Positions 22,827 through 34,359 of a stretch of DNA of 64,000 nucleotides are shown piece after piece (the stretch's first letter is position 1; every line of letters starts with the position of its first letter). The translations under genes and the position numbers were made by a program. This DNA comes from Nicotiana tabacum (taxonomy: Eukaryota; Streptophyta; Magnoliopsida; Solanales; Solanaceae). The DNA lies in the NCBI RefSeq assembly GCF_000715075.1, contig NC_134097.1:71209190-71273189 (forward strand). Reading direction: 5' to 3'. The notes beneath the pieces were generated by a model. The model saw nothing but the letters and a program-made list of their open reading frames with translations, was not told the origin of the DNA and made no database searches.

Positions 22827-24259
22827 ATGGTTGTGACATGCAATGAGACAACGCAACAAACGGACATGGATTTAGAGGAAGATAATATACCAGAAGAGAT
22901 TGTTAAAGAAGTTGAGCATTTTGAGAACAGGCCGAAGTCCAACCTGGACGAGACTGGGATTGTTAACCTGGGAGATGCAGAAAATGTCAAAGAAACACGA
23001 ATCATCATTCACTTATCACCGTCAGAAAAGGAAGAGTACACAGAATAACTAAGAGAATATGAGGACACATTCGCTTGGCTATATGATGACATGACTGGTC
23101 TAAGCACATCTATTATGGCCCACAAACTGCCAACTGATCCGACATGTCCACTGATAAAGCAGAAGCTCAAAAAGTTCAAGCCTGATATGAGTCTGAAGAT
23201 CAAAGAAGTAGACACTATGCAGGTCAAAGCTAAGGTTCTCAGGGTAGTAGAATATCCGACATGGTTAGCCAATATTGTGCCGATGTCGAAGAAGGATGGG
23301 AAGGTCAGAGTCTATGTCGACTACCAGGATCTCAATTGGGAAAGTCCAAAGGACGACTTTCCCTTGCCGAACATACACATCCTGATCGACAATTGCGCCA
23401 AGCATGAGTTGCAATCATTTGTAGATTGTTTCGCTCGATATCATCATATCTGTATGGACGAAGAAGATGCTGAAAAAACAACTTTCATTACACCGTGGGG
23501 GATGTACTGCTACAAGATGATGCCATTCGGGTTAAAGAATGCAGGGGCCACCTACATGAGGGCCATGACTACTATTTTCCATGATATGATACACAAGGAG
23601 ATTGAGGTGTATGTAGATGATGTCATCATAAATTCCAAGAAAGCCACTAATCACATGGAAGATTTGAGGAAGTTTTTCAACAGACTGAGAAGGTACAACC
23701 TGAAACTGAATCCCACAAAATGTGCATTTGGGGTTCCTACCAGAAAACTACTTGAGTTCATTGTGAGTCGCCGAGGGATAGAACTGGATCCATCAAAGGT
23801 CAAAACTATTCAAGACTGCCACCGCCAAAGAACAAGAAGGATGTAATGAGCTTCTTGGAGAGACTCAACTACATCAGCCGGTTCATAGCACAATCTACTA
23901 TCATCTGTGAGCCAATCTTTAAGATGTTGAAATGATGCCGCTACCGAATGGACTGATGACTGCCAAAAGGCCTTCGACAGAATCAAGAAGTACCTGTCAA
24001 CACCACCAGTTTGGGTCCCGCCCGAGCTGGGTAAACCTCTATTACTCTACCTCGCAGTATTGGGTGGAGCGTTCGGTTGCGTTCTAGGTAAGCATGATGA
24101 AACAAGGAGGAAGGAGCAGGCCATCTATTACCTCAATAAGAAGTTCACCCCGTACGAGGCTTAGTATTCTCTATTAGAGCTCACTGTTGTGCTTTTACTT
24201 GGGTAGCTCAGAAGTTAAGGCACTACTTTTGTGCCTATACTACATATCTCATATCAAGG
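22827..24259 (+). pseudogene. Tat element T reverse transcriptase and RNase H
   Basis: An acidic linker precedes RT. The RT core at 23091-23846 shows WLANIVPMSKKDGKVRVYVD, PWGMYCYKMMPFGLKNAGAT and the catalytic YVDD box (EVYVDDVIINSKK, near 23606-23644). A TAA at 23046 separates linker and RT, and a frameshift falls near 23815. The connection region and first RNase H follow with several stops (FLERLNYISRFIAQ; KAFDRIKKYLSTPP; a YLNKKFTPYEA block near 24130-24160). RT copies the element RNA and RNase H removes the template. The YVDD is intact but the polyprotein is not. Confidence 0.9.
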
Positions 24260-24920
24260 ATGGATCCCTTGAAGTACATCTTTCAGAAACCCATGCCTAC
24301 TGGAAAGCTGGCCAAGTGGCAAATCCTGTTGAGTGAATTTGACATTGTCTACATGACTCAGAAAGCAATCAAAGGACAGGCACTAGCAGATCACCTTGCA
24401 GAAAATCCCGTGGACGAAGAATATGAACCCCTGAAAATATATTTTCCTGATGAAGAGGTATCATTCATAGGAGAAGATATTGCAGAATCCTATGACGGTT
24501 GGAGAATATTTTTCGATGGAGCAGCAAATTTCGAAGGAGTTGGCATAGGAGCGGTCCTAGTATCAGAAATCGATCAGCATTATCCAGTGTCTGCCAAACT
24601 CAGGTTCCCCTGCACCAACAATATGGCCGAGTATGAATCCTGCATCTTAGGGCTCAAGATGGTCATTGACATGAACATTCAAGAGTTGCTGGTAATTGGA
24701 GATTTCAGACTTGCTTATACATCAGGTCCGAGAAGAATGGGCAACTAAGAATTCCAAAATACTCCCTTATCTGCATCACGTACAGGAGTTGAGAAAGAGG
24801 TTCACAAATACAGAGTTCCAGCATGTTCCCAGAGTCCAGAATGAGTTTGCCGATGCATTGTATACCCTATCATCCATGATACTAATCCAGATAAGAACTT
24901 TATTGATCCAATTCCGTTAA
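24260..24920 (+). pseudogene. Tat element T second (archaeal-type) RNase H
   Basis: Begins with the RNase H tail (MDPLKYIFQKPMPTGKLAKW). After a linker it continues with a second RNase H: WRIFFDGAANFEGVGIGAVL (first acidic residue), NNMAEYESCILGLKM (Glu) and VIGD (Asp), the D-E-D signature. A frameshift at about 24710 moves the C-terminal part (LRKRFTNTEFQHVPRVQNEF, ADAL) to another frame. A second, archaeal-like RNase H after the native one is a known mark of the Tat lineage. Confidence 0.85.
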
Positions 24921-25038
24921 AGATCCATGATCAGCAGATTATTGTGCTCATGTTGAGGAAGAAGCAGACGGAAAGCCATGGTTTCATGATATCAAGAAAT
25001 ATTTGACGAAAGGAGAATACCCATAACTTGCAAATCCT

Positions 25039-26254
25039 ATGCAAAAACGCTTACTTCGGAGGTTGTCCAACAATTTCTTTCACAGCAGAGGAATCCTGTA
25101 TAGGAGGACTCCTGATTTAGGACTATTAAGGGGTGTCGACGCAAAGAAAGCATCCAGGCTACTAGAGGAAATTCATGTTGGGACCTGTGGTCCGCATACG
25201 AACGGTTTTGTCTTAGCAAAGAAGATACTCCAAACTAGTTACTTCTGGATGACTATGGAGACGAACTGCATCCAATACGTCCTAAAGTGTCACCGCTGTC
25301 AGATACATGCAGTCAGGATAAAAGTGCCTCAAAATGAGCTTAATGCAACAAGCTCACCGTGGCCGTTCGCCGCATGAGGAATGGATGTTATTAGACCAAT
25401 CGAACCCGCCACATCAAATAGGCACAAGTTCATCCTAGTAGCAATTGATTATTTCATCAAATGGGTTGAAACAACATCTTGTAGAGCAGTGCCTAATAAA
25501 GTCGTGGCAGACTTCGTCCGCGATCGTATCATTTGTCGATTCGATCGCAGAATCAATCATCACTGATAATGGTTCTAATCTCAATAGTGACTTGATGAAA
25601 GCCATGTTTGAAACCTTCAAGATCAAACACAAGAATTCTACAACCTACAGACCTCAGATGAACGGAGCCGTAGAAGCCGCCAACAAGAATATCAATAAGA
25701 TACTAAGGAAAATGATAGAGAAGCATAATCAGTGGCACGAGAAGGTATCATTTGCTTTATTGGGGTACCGCACCACAATCCGCACATCAACTGAGGCAAC
25801 CCCCTACATGTTGGTTGATGGTATGGAAGCAGTCATTCCTACCGAAGTAGAAATTCCCTCCCTAAGGATCATGCAGGAAGCTGAGCTCGACGATGCAGAA
25901 TGGGTGAAGAGTCGTTGCGAACAGCTAGCTCTCATAGATGAAAAGAGAATGAATGCAGTTTGCCATGGTCAGCTTTATCAGAACAGAATGTCCAGAGCCT
26001 TCAACAAAAGAGTCAATCCAAGACAATTCACACCAGGGCAGCTGGTATTAAAGAAGATTTTCCTGCATCAAGATGAAGCCAAAGGGAAATTCTCTCCCAA
26101 CTGGCAGGGTCCGTACATGGTTCATCGGGTTCTAACAGAAGGAACGCTCATACTTGCAGAAATGGACGGGGAAGTTTGGCCAAAGCCGATCAATTCAGAT
26201 GCAGTCAAGCGATACTATGTGCAACCTTTATGCTTTTTTTATGATATAATTTGA
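25039..26254 (+). pseudogene. Tat element T integrase
   Basis: The HHCC zinc finger is partly visible (HVGTCGPHTNG, then KCHRCQIHAV). The catalytic core has its first Asp in GMDVIRP (25381), a TGA at 25376-25378 just before it, a frameshift at about 25540, a second Asp in SIITDNGSN, and Glu in GAVEAANKNI. The C-terminal region contains LVLKKIFLHQDEAKGKFSPN and WQGPYMVHRVL and ends at TGA 26252-26254. Element B carries a homologous integrase end at 63401-63998. Integrase joins element DNA to host DNA; this copy is dead. Confidence 0.9.
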
Positions 26255-26315
26255 ACTATGCCTGACCTGATTCCTATTTAAGAGGGGATACGTAGGCAGC
26301 CCTATGGGTTAGGTC
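26253..26315 (+). other. Conserved two-hairpin RNA module, copy 5 (after integrase of T)
   Basis: Starts on the last two bases of the integrase stop codon: GAACTATGCC, CCTGATTCC, GGGGATACGTAGGCAGCC, then CCC-TAT-GGG and GGTC. Outer stem CTATG/CGTAG (one wobble), inner stem ATTCC/GGGAT, second hairpin CCC/GGG. Confidence 0.75.
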
Positions 26316-26939
26316 ACAATTCAATAAAATTTTTATTTCCCCCGCTATTTGAAATTAGGGCAGAATTTTGAGGAAGACCCTCAAAATTCCGAAGTTGATT
26401 CCAGCCATTTATCATTAACAACCGTCAGAAGCAGCAGCCCAGTAAATTGGGGCATAATTTTGAGAAGGACCCTCAAAATTCCGGAGCAAGAGAAGTTGCA
26501 ATATCTTGAACCACATCGCAGTCGTTGGTTTATCTAAAGAAAACTATTCTTAATTATGTACTTATGTTATGCTTTTACTAAATCATGCATGTTTATTACT
26601 AAAATTGCCTTGTTTAGCAACGCTACCCCAGTGATATATACAGTATCGCCGGATCAAAGCCGAGCAGGTCAAGCAAAGACAACGGGGCTACGAACTAACC
26701 TTTCCCCATTTTACAAACTCACGATTTTTTCTTTGGATGCAGGCACTTGAGTTGCAAAATCATCAAATATACTATATGCTCACTCACAAAGTTCAGGAAT
26801 ACAACTTTCCGAACCATTGCACTTGATCTCAACTGCTATCCGCACACAATAGTGTCCCCAGCAGGCACAATATCCCCAGCAATCACGATACTGTAATCCG
26901 CTATTAGCTAAGAAAACTCTATTATCATTTGCCTTTTTA
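26316..26939 (+). other. 3' UTR of T, first part
   Basis: No gene. A repeated block TTGGGGCATAATTTTGAG / GGACCCTCAAAATTCCG occurs twice in diverged form (about 26358-26395 and 26448-26485). Confidence 0.55.
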
Positions 26940-27432
26940 CTTCCTGCATAAGGCTACCATTCTGCCTTCTGAGGTTAAGCTCTACCTCCATCTGCATTTC
27001 CTGCATTGCATAAGGCTACCATTCTGCCTTCCGAGGTTAAGCTCTACCTCCATCTGTATTTCTTGCATTGCATAAGGCTACCATTCTGCCTTCCGAGACT
27101 AAGCTCTATCTCCATCTGCATTCTCTGCATTGCATAAGGCTACTATTCTGCCTTCCGAGACTATGCTCTGTCTCCACCTGCATTCTCTGCATTGCATAAG
27201 GCTACCATTCTGCCTTCCGAGACTATGCTCTGTCTCCACCTGCATTCTCTGCATTGCATAAGGCTACCATTCTACTTTCCGAGACTAAGCTCTGTCTCCA
27301 TCTGCATTCTCTGCATTGCATAAGGCTACCATTCTGCCTTTCGAAACTAAGCTCTGTCTCCATCTGCATTCACTGCATTGCATAAGGCTACCATTCTGCC
27401 TTCCGAAGTTAAGATCTACCTCCATCTGCATG
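26940..27432 (+). repeat. 62-bp tandem array in 3' UTR of T
   Basis: Eight units of 60-64 bp, each starting near GCATAAGGCTACCATTCTGC and ending CTGCATTCTCTGCATT; starts near 26948, 27008, 27071, 27135, 27196, 27258, 27320 and 27383. Units differ by a few substitutions. Confidence 0.92.
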
Positions 27433-27730
27433 ATTGAAAGATCTCCACTTTATTTACATTTTGCATGGCTGAAAGATCGCCACTTCATTTACATCTTGCA
27501 TCGGCTGAAAGATCGCCACTTCATCTACATCTTGCATGGCTGAAATATCGCCACTTCATTTACATCTTGCATCGGCTGAAAGATCGCCACTTCATTTACA
27601 TCTTGCAAGGCTGAAATATCGCCACTTTATTTACTTTTTGCATCGGCTAAAAGATCGCCACTTCATTTACATCTTGCATCGGCTGAAAGATCGCCACCTT
27701 CTGCATCTCATGGGCTGAAAGATCGCCAAT
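27433..27730 (+). repeat. 36-bp tandem array in 3' UTR of T
   Basis: Eight units of about 36 bp built on GAAAGATCGCCACTTCATTT and ACATCTTGCATCGGCT. It follows the 62-bp array directly and is unrelated to it in sequence. Short ORFs here are by-products of the repeat. Confidence 0.92.
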
Positions 27731-28182
27731 CTATCCAAAGGCATCATTGTTCGGAGGCACCATTTTCATAGCCCGAGAATGCAATTCCATGGCCTGATGA
27801 CCCCCTTTTATCTTTTGCATATCATTATTCAAAGGCGTGATAGTTTGGAGGCATCATTCTCATAGCCTAAGAGCATCATTTCATGGCCTGCGAATCCCTT
27901 GTCATACGCTTCATGGCCCAAGACATCATGGTCTGAGGACGTCATCCTAACCATCCAAAGACAACATTCATGGTCCGACGAGAACTTGCATCACGTTTAA
28001 ATTTCCGCACAATATACACTTGTATTTCTTATTTGCAGGTAAACCGGTGAGCAATGACCGTCTTAGCAGGAGAACTCCCGCTCTAGTTCCCGCAACCCTG
28101 TTAGACTTTAACCATCCATCCCAACCCAAATATCGCGTCCGTCTTGAAAAATCTCCATCGACATATTTCGCCGACGGATCTT
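27731..28182 (+). other. 3' UTR of T, degenerate repeat and unique part
   Basis: 27750-27970 has loosely repeated phrases around CATGGCCTGA and GAGGCATCAT, perhaps a third, older array. The remainder shows no recognised feature. Confidence 0.5.
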
Positions 28183-28250
28183 GAACTACATATGGCCTGA
28201 TTCCTATACGACCAGGAATATGTAGGCAGCTCAGGAGCCAGAGCTCGGTC
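28183..28250 (+). other. Conserved two-hairpin RNA module, copy 6 (before PPT of T)
   Basis: GAACTACAT, GCCTGATTCC, AGGAATATGTAGGCAGC, ending GGTC. Outer stem CTACAT/ATGTAG is perfect; in copy 4 both sides differ (CTACGT/ACGTAG). Inner stem ATTCCT/AGGAAT is perfect. Confidence 0.75.
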
Positions 28251-28325
28251 AAATTCCTCAAACCATTCCGCTCGGTCAAATTGGCCATCATATCTTTAAC
28301 CGACAACTTTTTTCATCCTTCTCGG

Positions 28326-28339
28326 TAAAGAGGGGCAGC
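28326..28339 (+). promoter_or_regulatory. Polypurine tract of T
   Basis: AAAGAGGGGCAGC directly before the 3' LTR, the plus-strand priming site. The identical tract precedes the 3' LTR of B (minus strand, 60320-60332). Confidence 0.85.
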
Positions 28340-30277
28340 TGTTGATACCCAATTTTTCCTTGTATACTTTTATATGCAAAATACTTTCAAAATAGCATGT
28401 CCAAATGTTTAGTATTTTTTTTTCCTAATTTTTAAAAGATTTTTAAATCAATTTATTGCCCTATTTTATCAGTAAAAAAAACAATAATTATTCCCCAAAT
28501 TATCATATTTGGTGATTCATTTATTGTATTCTCATATTTATATCAAAATATAGATAAGGTAATTTTGCACATTTTTTTTACAAATTTATTTAGTATTTTA
28601 AAGCTAAATTGCATATTATTGCAATATTAGCCTATTTTAAGATCTAATTGTGTTTATAATTTATAATTAATTCCAGTATTTTTAATTTAATATTTATATA
28701 TTATTAATTAATTTAGTACCTTTAACTTGCTTCCAGAAATCATTTTACTATTTTTTATAAAATAAATAAGGGAAAAGTGGCTATTTAAATACTAGCCCTA
28801 CTTATTTCAATTTTAGCCTAAATTCTACCCCAATTAAACCCAGTTGAACCCCAGCACAATTCCTAAAATTACCCGCCCCTGACCCAATTAAATCCAACCC
28901 GCCCGGCTCCCCGTTTAATCCAGGTCGTTGATCAAAATGATCAACGACCACATTCTCTCTTTTCCTTATTAGGCAAACATGTTTATAGGTCTTAAATAAT
29001 CAACCGCAATTAGATATCATGTTCATAGGCTTTAAACGAAATTCAGCATCTAGATGCCATGCCTATAAGATTTCTGCACTTTTTACTATGTTTATAAAAG
29101 TGTCCAAAATCGACAACACATAGAAAGCATGCCTATAGGAGCTTTAATCGAATCTGAACCGCTTCACTCGCTTATAAGTCTAAAACCAGTAACAATGACG
29201 CATGCTCTTTTGCTAAAACTTGCCTTTCTTTAATAACAGACGATTTTTCTTAAATCAGTATGTATTTATATTTACTTCATTGTTTCTAGAATCAGTAGAT
29301 ATCATGCCAATAGGGTCTTTGTCTAACACTTAGGCAAGCCATAGGGTGAAAGTTTATAAACTGAATCAGATTATATATGCTACAACCAGCAGGCAAGCCT
29401 GATTCGGGCTTCTTATCTAAACTATGTAATAAATCAGTCTGCATCGATCCTTTAAGTTTAATCAGACCCTAAACAGTATGTGTAAGTCATGCTAACTACT
29501 TGCTTTTCTCTACTTAAAGGAGGTCTGTTTGAGCCTTTTCATTTGTTTATATGCTTCCCCATACTTTCCATATATGTTTTGTTTGTCGCCTTAGTATTTT
29601 TACCTTTTTAAACCACAAGTAATCCCAATATCCCTCCCCTTTAGGATTAGTAGTCCCAAATGCCTCCGGGACTGATAGGATTGGGGCGGGTAATAGCATG
29701 CAATAAGTAAACAAGACCATTTTGCACTTTAATACCTCAACGGGGTGGGAAAGGATAGATATGGATATGATGATCATGCAATAACATCTCGTGTAGCCCC
29801 TCATTGAGGAGTGATTACCGGATGTTATGTGGGGTGATCCATATTATTTACAAACCTAGGACCCCTTTTCCTTTATTTATTTGTTTCGTTGTTTATTCTT
29901 AAATTTCAAACTATTTTCTTAAAAAATCAGCTTTTCTTTTAGTTCTTTTAACTTCACCTATTTTGTAACCATTACGTGAAAATACACTTTTGTTTGAAGT
30001 TCTTATTTGTCTACGTGTTATTTGTACCTAAAGTCACAACAATAGTTTGGCGGGGAACCATACTAGTGGATCTTGAGAGGTGACTAATACCTTCCCCTTG
30101 TGATAATTTCAAGCCCTTACCCATTCTCTGGTTGTTCAAATCAAACCTTTCTTAGTGTCCTAATGCACTTAAATCATTAGGTGGTGACTCTTCAATTCAA
30201 GCCCAATTCCCGAAAGGGAACGAGTTGTCCTCCCAAATGTCATAAACCCGATTTCACGAGAAAAAGGGGGCGTGACA
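28340..30277 (+). repeat. 3' LTR of element T, internally deleted
   Basis: 1938 bp, TGTTGATACCC to GCGTGACA. It equals the 5' LTR except for a deletion of about 2.83 kb joining sequence equivalent to about 12518 with 15349 at about 28967. A short common TTCCT-like stretch lies at both breakpoints. Confidence 0.92.
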
Positions 30278-31345
30278 GGACTTCGTTGTTGGACTCCCAC
30301 GGACTCAGAGGAAGTTCGACACAATGTGGGTTATTGTTGATAGGCTGACCAAGTCAGCACATTTCATTCCTATGGCAGTCTCCTACTCTTCTGAGAGGTT
30401 AGCTGAGATCTATATCCGGGAGATTGTTCGCCTTCATGGTGTGCACGATTCAATCATTTCGAATCGAGGTACATATTTACCTCCCATTTTTAGAGAGTAG
30501 TTTAGCAAGAGTTGGGCATACAAGTTGAGTTGAGCACAACGTTTCATCCTCAGACGGACGGGCAGTCCGAGCGGACTATTCAGATTTTGGAGGATATGCT
30601 CTGAGCTTGTGCATTGACTTTGGAGGCTTGTGGGATCAGTTTTTGCCTTTAGCAGATTTTGCCTACAACAATAACTACCAGTCGAGTATCTAGATGTCTC
30701 CTTATGAGGCTTTGTATGGTAGGAGGTGTCGGTCGCCGGTTGGATGGTTTGATCCAGGAGAGGATCGGTTGTTGGGTACGGATCTGGTTCAGGATGCCTT
30801 GGACAAGGTCAGGATTATTTAGGATAGGCTTCGTACAGCTCAGTCCAGGCAAAAGAGTTATGTAGACCGCAAGGTTCGTGATTTGGCATTCATGGTTGGC
30901 GAGCGAGTATTGCTCGGGGTGTTGCCTGTGAAGGGCGTGATGAGATTTGGGAGGAAGGGCAAGCTTAGCCCTAGGTTTATTGGCCCGTTTGAGATTCTTG
31001 ATCGAGTGGGAGAGGTGGATTATAGACTTGCATTTCCTCCGAGCTTATCAGTCGTGCATCCAATGTTTTATATGTCCATGCTTCGAAAATATCACGGCGA
31101 TCCATCCCACGTGTTAGATTTTAGCACTGTCCAGTTGGACAATTGTCTTATGAGGAGGAGCCAATAGCTATTCTAGACCGGTAGGTTCGTCAGTTGACAT
31201 CGAAGATTTTTCCTTCTGTTCGTGTTTAGTGGAGAGGTCAGCCCGCTGAGGCATCGACCTGGGAGTCCGATGCGGAGCCGTTATCTCCATCTTTTCCCCG
31301 ACTCGGGTACTTCTTTTTCTGTCCGTTCAAGGACGAACGGTTTTT
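30278..31345 (+). pseudogene. Chromovirus integrase core and C-terminus (copy 1)
   Basis: Continues the integrase interrupted at 11890: GLPRTQRKFDTMWVIVDRLT, KSAHFIPM, then HDSIISNRGTYL, where Asn stands at the second catalytic Asp (GAT to AAT). Stops and frameshifts follow (about 30500-30880). The C-terminal part reads KGKLSPRFIGPFEILDRVGE (GPF/Y-type module) and LRKYHGDPSHVLDFSTVQLD. The chromodomain (WRGQPAEASTWESDAE) is frameshifted near 31145, with the terminal CPFKDE at about 31320. The PPT GAGGTGGAGGA follows. It lost function through the T insertion and by point mutation. Confidence 0.85.
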
Positions 31346-31359
31346 TTAGAGGTGGAGGA

Positions 31360-34359
31360 TGTGGGTCATCACTTGTTTTAAAAGTGAATTCTATGTTCTG
31401 AGGCCATAAAAATCTCTTTCGGCATCACCTCGATTTGTGTGCGCAGTCCGGGCGCATAGCCGGAAAGCCAATATGTGAAAATCATTGAAAAATAATAAAT
31501 TTTGGCTATAAAATGAATTAAGTTGACTTCGGTCAACATTTTGGGTAAACATACTCGGACCCGTGATTTGACGGTCTCGGAGGGTCCGTAGGAAAATATG
31601 GGACTTGGGCATATGCCCGGAATCATATTCCGAGGTCCCAAGCCCGAGAAATGAATTATTTTAAAGAAAATTATTTTCTGAAATTATTTATGAGGTTTGG
31701 AAATGAGTTTTGATTAAAACTTGATAGTATTGGTCCCGTACTTTGGTTCTGACGTCCGGTACGAGTTTTATATGTGATTTAAGATAAGTCTGTGAAGTTT
31801 GGTAAGAAACGGACTTGAAATGACGTGAATCATATCATTTTTGAAAAAATTTGAAAGTTTGAAGTTCTTAAGAAATTTCATGATTTTGAAGCGAAATTCA
31901 TAGTTGTTGATATTATTTTAGTGATTTGAATGCACGAGCGAGTCCGTATGATGTTTTAGGTTGGTGTGCATGTTTTTTTTGGAGCCCCGAGGGCTCGGGT
32001 GAGTTTTGGATAGGCCACGGGGTGTATTTTGGACTTAGAAAATTGCAGGTTTTTAGCTGTTGCATTGCAGGGCTAAATGCGAAATCGCAAATGCGAGAGG
32101 CCAGTTGCTAATGCGAAAGAGGCCCAGGCCAGCCCATCCTCGCAATTGCGAGGGTTCTATCGCAAATGCGATCCCCTCCCTTCCTAGCCAGTGGTCGCAA
32201 ATGCGACCCTATCTTCGCATTTCCCAGCTCGCAAATGCGAGCCCTTTTTTGAGATTCCCAACTTAGCAGATGTCGGGGTTCGCAATTGCGAACCCATGTT
32301 CTCATTTCCCATACCTTCGACCTGCAACTTTTATGCTTAGCCGAAAATCAACCATTTTTCACATCTTTTCAAAACATAAACTTCCTAGGGCGATTTTTCA
32401 GGAACAACTTTTCTTCCAAATCGATTTTAAGTCAATTTTAACTCGTTTTACTCAATCATTAACATCCTTTAACATGATTTCAACTCAAAATCAATGATTT
32501 TCATGGGGAAAATTGGGTGTTTTGGGTAGAACCTAGGTTTTTAAAAAATTGGGGATTTGGACCTCGATTTGAGGTTCAATTTTAAAACAAATTATATATT
32601 TGGGTTCATGGGGGAATGGGTAATCAGATTTTGGTTCGAACCTCGGGTTTTGACCATGTGGGCCCGAGGGCAATTTTTGACTTTTTGGGTAAAACTTTGG
32701 AAAACTCATTCTCATGTATTAGAATTGATTCATTTAGCGTCTATTGATGTTATTAAGTTACTTGTAGCTAGATTCGAGCGAATTGGTGGTGGAATCAAGG
32801 GGTAAAATAGTAATTGAGACGTGAATTATGTTCATGACATCGAGTTAAGTGTTTGGTCTAACATTAGCTTAAGGTATTAGGAGTCGAGTCCTATTTGCTA
32901 TGTGGTATTTGTCGAGTACGACGTATACGAGTATCTATACGTTGGTGTCAAACATGCCCGTGAGTCTTATATTATGACTATTATGGCCTCGTTGTATTAT
33001 TCATTCTTTGATGATGATTTCTATTGTTGGACAAAGTTTGTGGGAGTAATTGTGACATTTGAACATTGAGGAGCGTTGGCTCGAGTTGTACGATAAAATG
33101 TGAAAGTATAAGTGAAAATTGAACCTTTTAGAGCATTGGCTCAAAGTGGTGAAGTGAGTTGTGAAGTGAAAGTGAAAAAAGAAGAAGAGAATCATTATGT
33201 TATCTCCCTTGCTGGGATATTGTTGCTTTTCATGTTATCTCCTTTGTCAGGATGTTGTTGTTGTTTTTATGTTGTCCCTTGCCGAGACTTGTTGTTGAAT
33301 TATTATTCCCTTGTCGGGATTCTTATTGTAATTTCATTTATTCCCTTGTCCTACTTTTTGTGATTGTTGTTTGGGTGAGGAAAAGTGTTAAAGCACGAAA
33401 GGTGATGCCGTGTATTGTTTTGGTGAGAAAGTGTTAAAACACGAAGGGTGATGCCGTGTATGACTTGTGAGGAAAGAGTGTAAAGAACGAAGGGTGATGT
33501 CGTGCCGCACGATGTATAATTCCGTGCCGATTATATTGATTATATGGTGAGGACGAGAGTAAAAGCACGAAGGGTGATGTCGTGCACATTTTCATTACTT
33601 GATTGCTTTGGTGAGGACGAGAGTAAAAGTACGAAGGGTGATGCCGTGCACTTATTGATTTTTAGTTCTTTGTTGTTATCCGAGATTTACCGTTTCTTTC
33701 AATTACCTGTTGTCTTTCTATTCTGAATTGATATCTCCACCGCAGCATACTACCCCTTCCATATTTGACTATTTATTATTGTTCTTCTTTTCCGTTGTAT
33801 ATAGTTGAATTGCACATGTTATTTGGTAGTCTGGTCCTAGCCTCGTCACTACTTCGCCGAAGTTAGGCTAGACGCTTACCAGCACATGGGGTCAGTTGTG
33901 CTGATACTACACTCTGCACTATGTGTAGATTCCGGAGTAGCTTTTGGACCGTAGTTTGGAGGCTACTTTCAGTCCACGTGGAAATCCAAGGTAGACCTGC
34001 AGGCGTCCGCAGGCCCTAACGTCTCCTCTATCCTTTATTTCTTGTTTCATTTCCTTGATTCAGAAACAATGTGTCTTTTATTTCCAGTCCTTGTATTTAG
34101 CAATCTTAGACCGTTTGTGGTACTGTGACACCAGTTCTGAGTGATTAAGGCTTAAACTGTTGTAATAGACACATGTTCAGATAGTTTGTTGCTTTCTTTC
34201 GCTTATTCTAAATTTTTGATGTTTACACGTTATTGTTTTATATAATGTTAAAGAGAATAAAATTGGTAAAAGGGTTAATTTTTTCAATAATTGGCTTGCC
34301 TATCTCACATTAGTAGGTGTCATCACGACTCCCGAGGGTGGAAAATCCGAGTCGTGACA
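31360..34359 (+). repeat. Chromovirus LTR2
   Basis: 3000 bp, homologous to LTR1 throughout; starts TGTGGGTCATCAC (shortened against LTR1's TGATGACCC) and ends GTCGTGACA. It contains the CGCAAATGCG cluster at 32075-32310 and the two arrays at 33200-33655. LTR1 and LTR2 differ at many positions, so they are old relative to the copia element. Confidence 0.9.

Larger units (their letters stand above)
11891..30277 (+). mobile_element. Tat/Ogre-like Ty3/gypsy retrotransposon T, complete structure
   Basis: 18,387 bp between the 5-bp target duplications. Order: 5' LTR (11891-16661), PBS, leader, ORF1, gag, protease plus G-patch, AT-rich spacer, RT/RNase H, second RNase H, integrase, repeat-rich 3' UTR, PPT, 3' LTR (28340-30277). 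Dual RNase H, ORF1 before gag, and very long LTRs fit Tat/Ogre. All genes carry stops and frameshifts, so it is not autonomous now. The 3' LTR is 2.8 kb shorter than the 5' LTR through an internal deletion. Confidence 0.93.

Noticed and set aside
26253..26315. Hammerhead ribozyme (retrozyme-like) reading of the RNA module
   Set aside because: CTGAT is present, but the hammerhead core CTGANGA with GAAA and the NUH cleavage site is not.
27316..27718. ORFs with repeated HFIYILHRLKDR units
   Set aside because: By-product of the 36-bp repeat (a multiple of three keeps the frame open).
26940..27730. CRISPR-like array
   Set aside because: Units are directly tandem without unique spacers, and the genome is a plant's.
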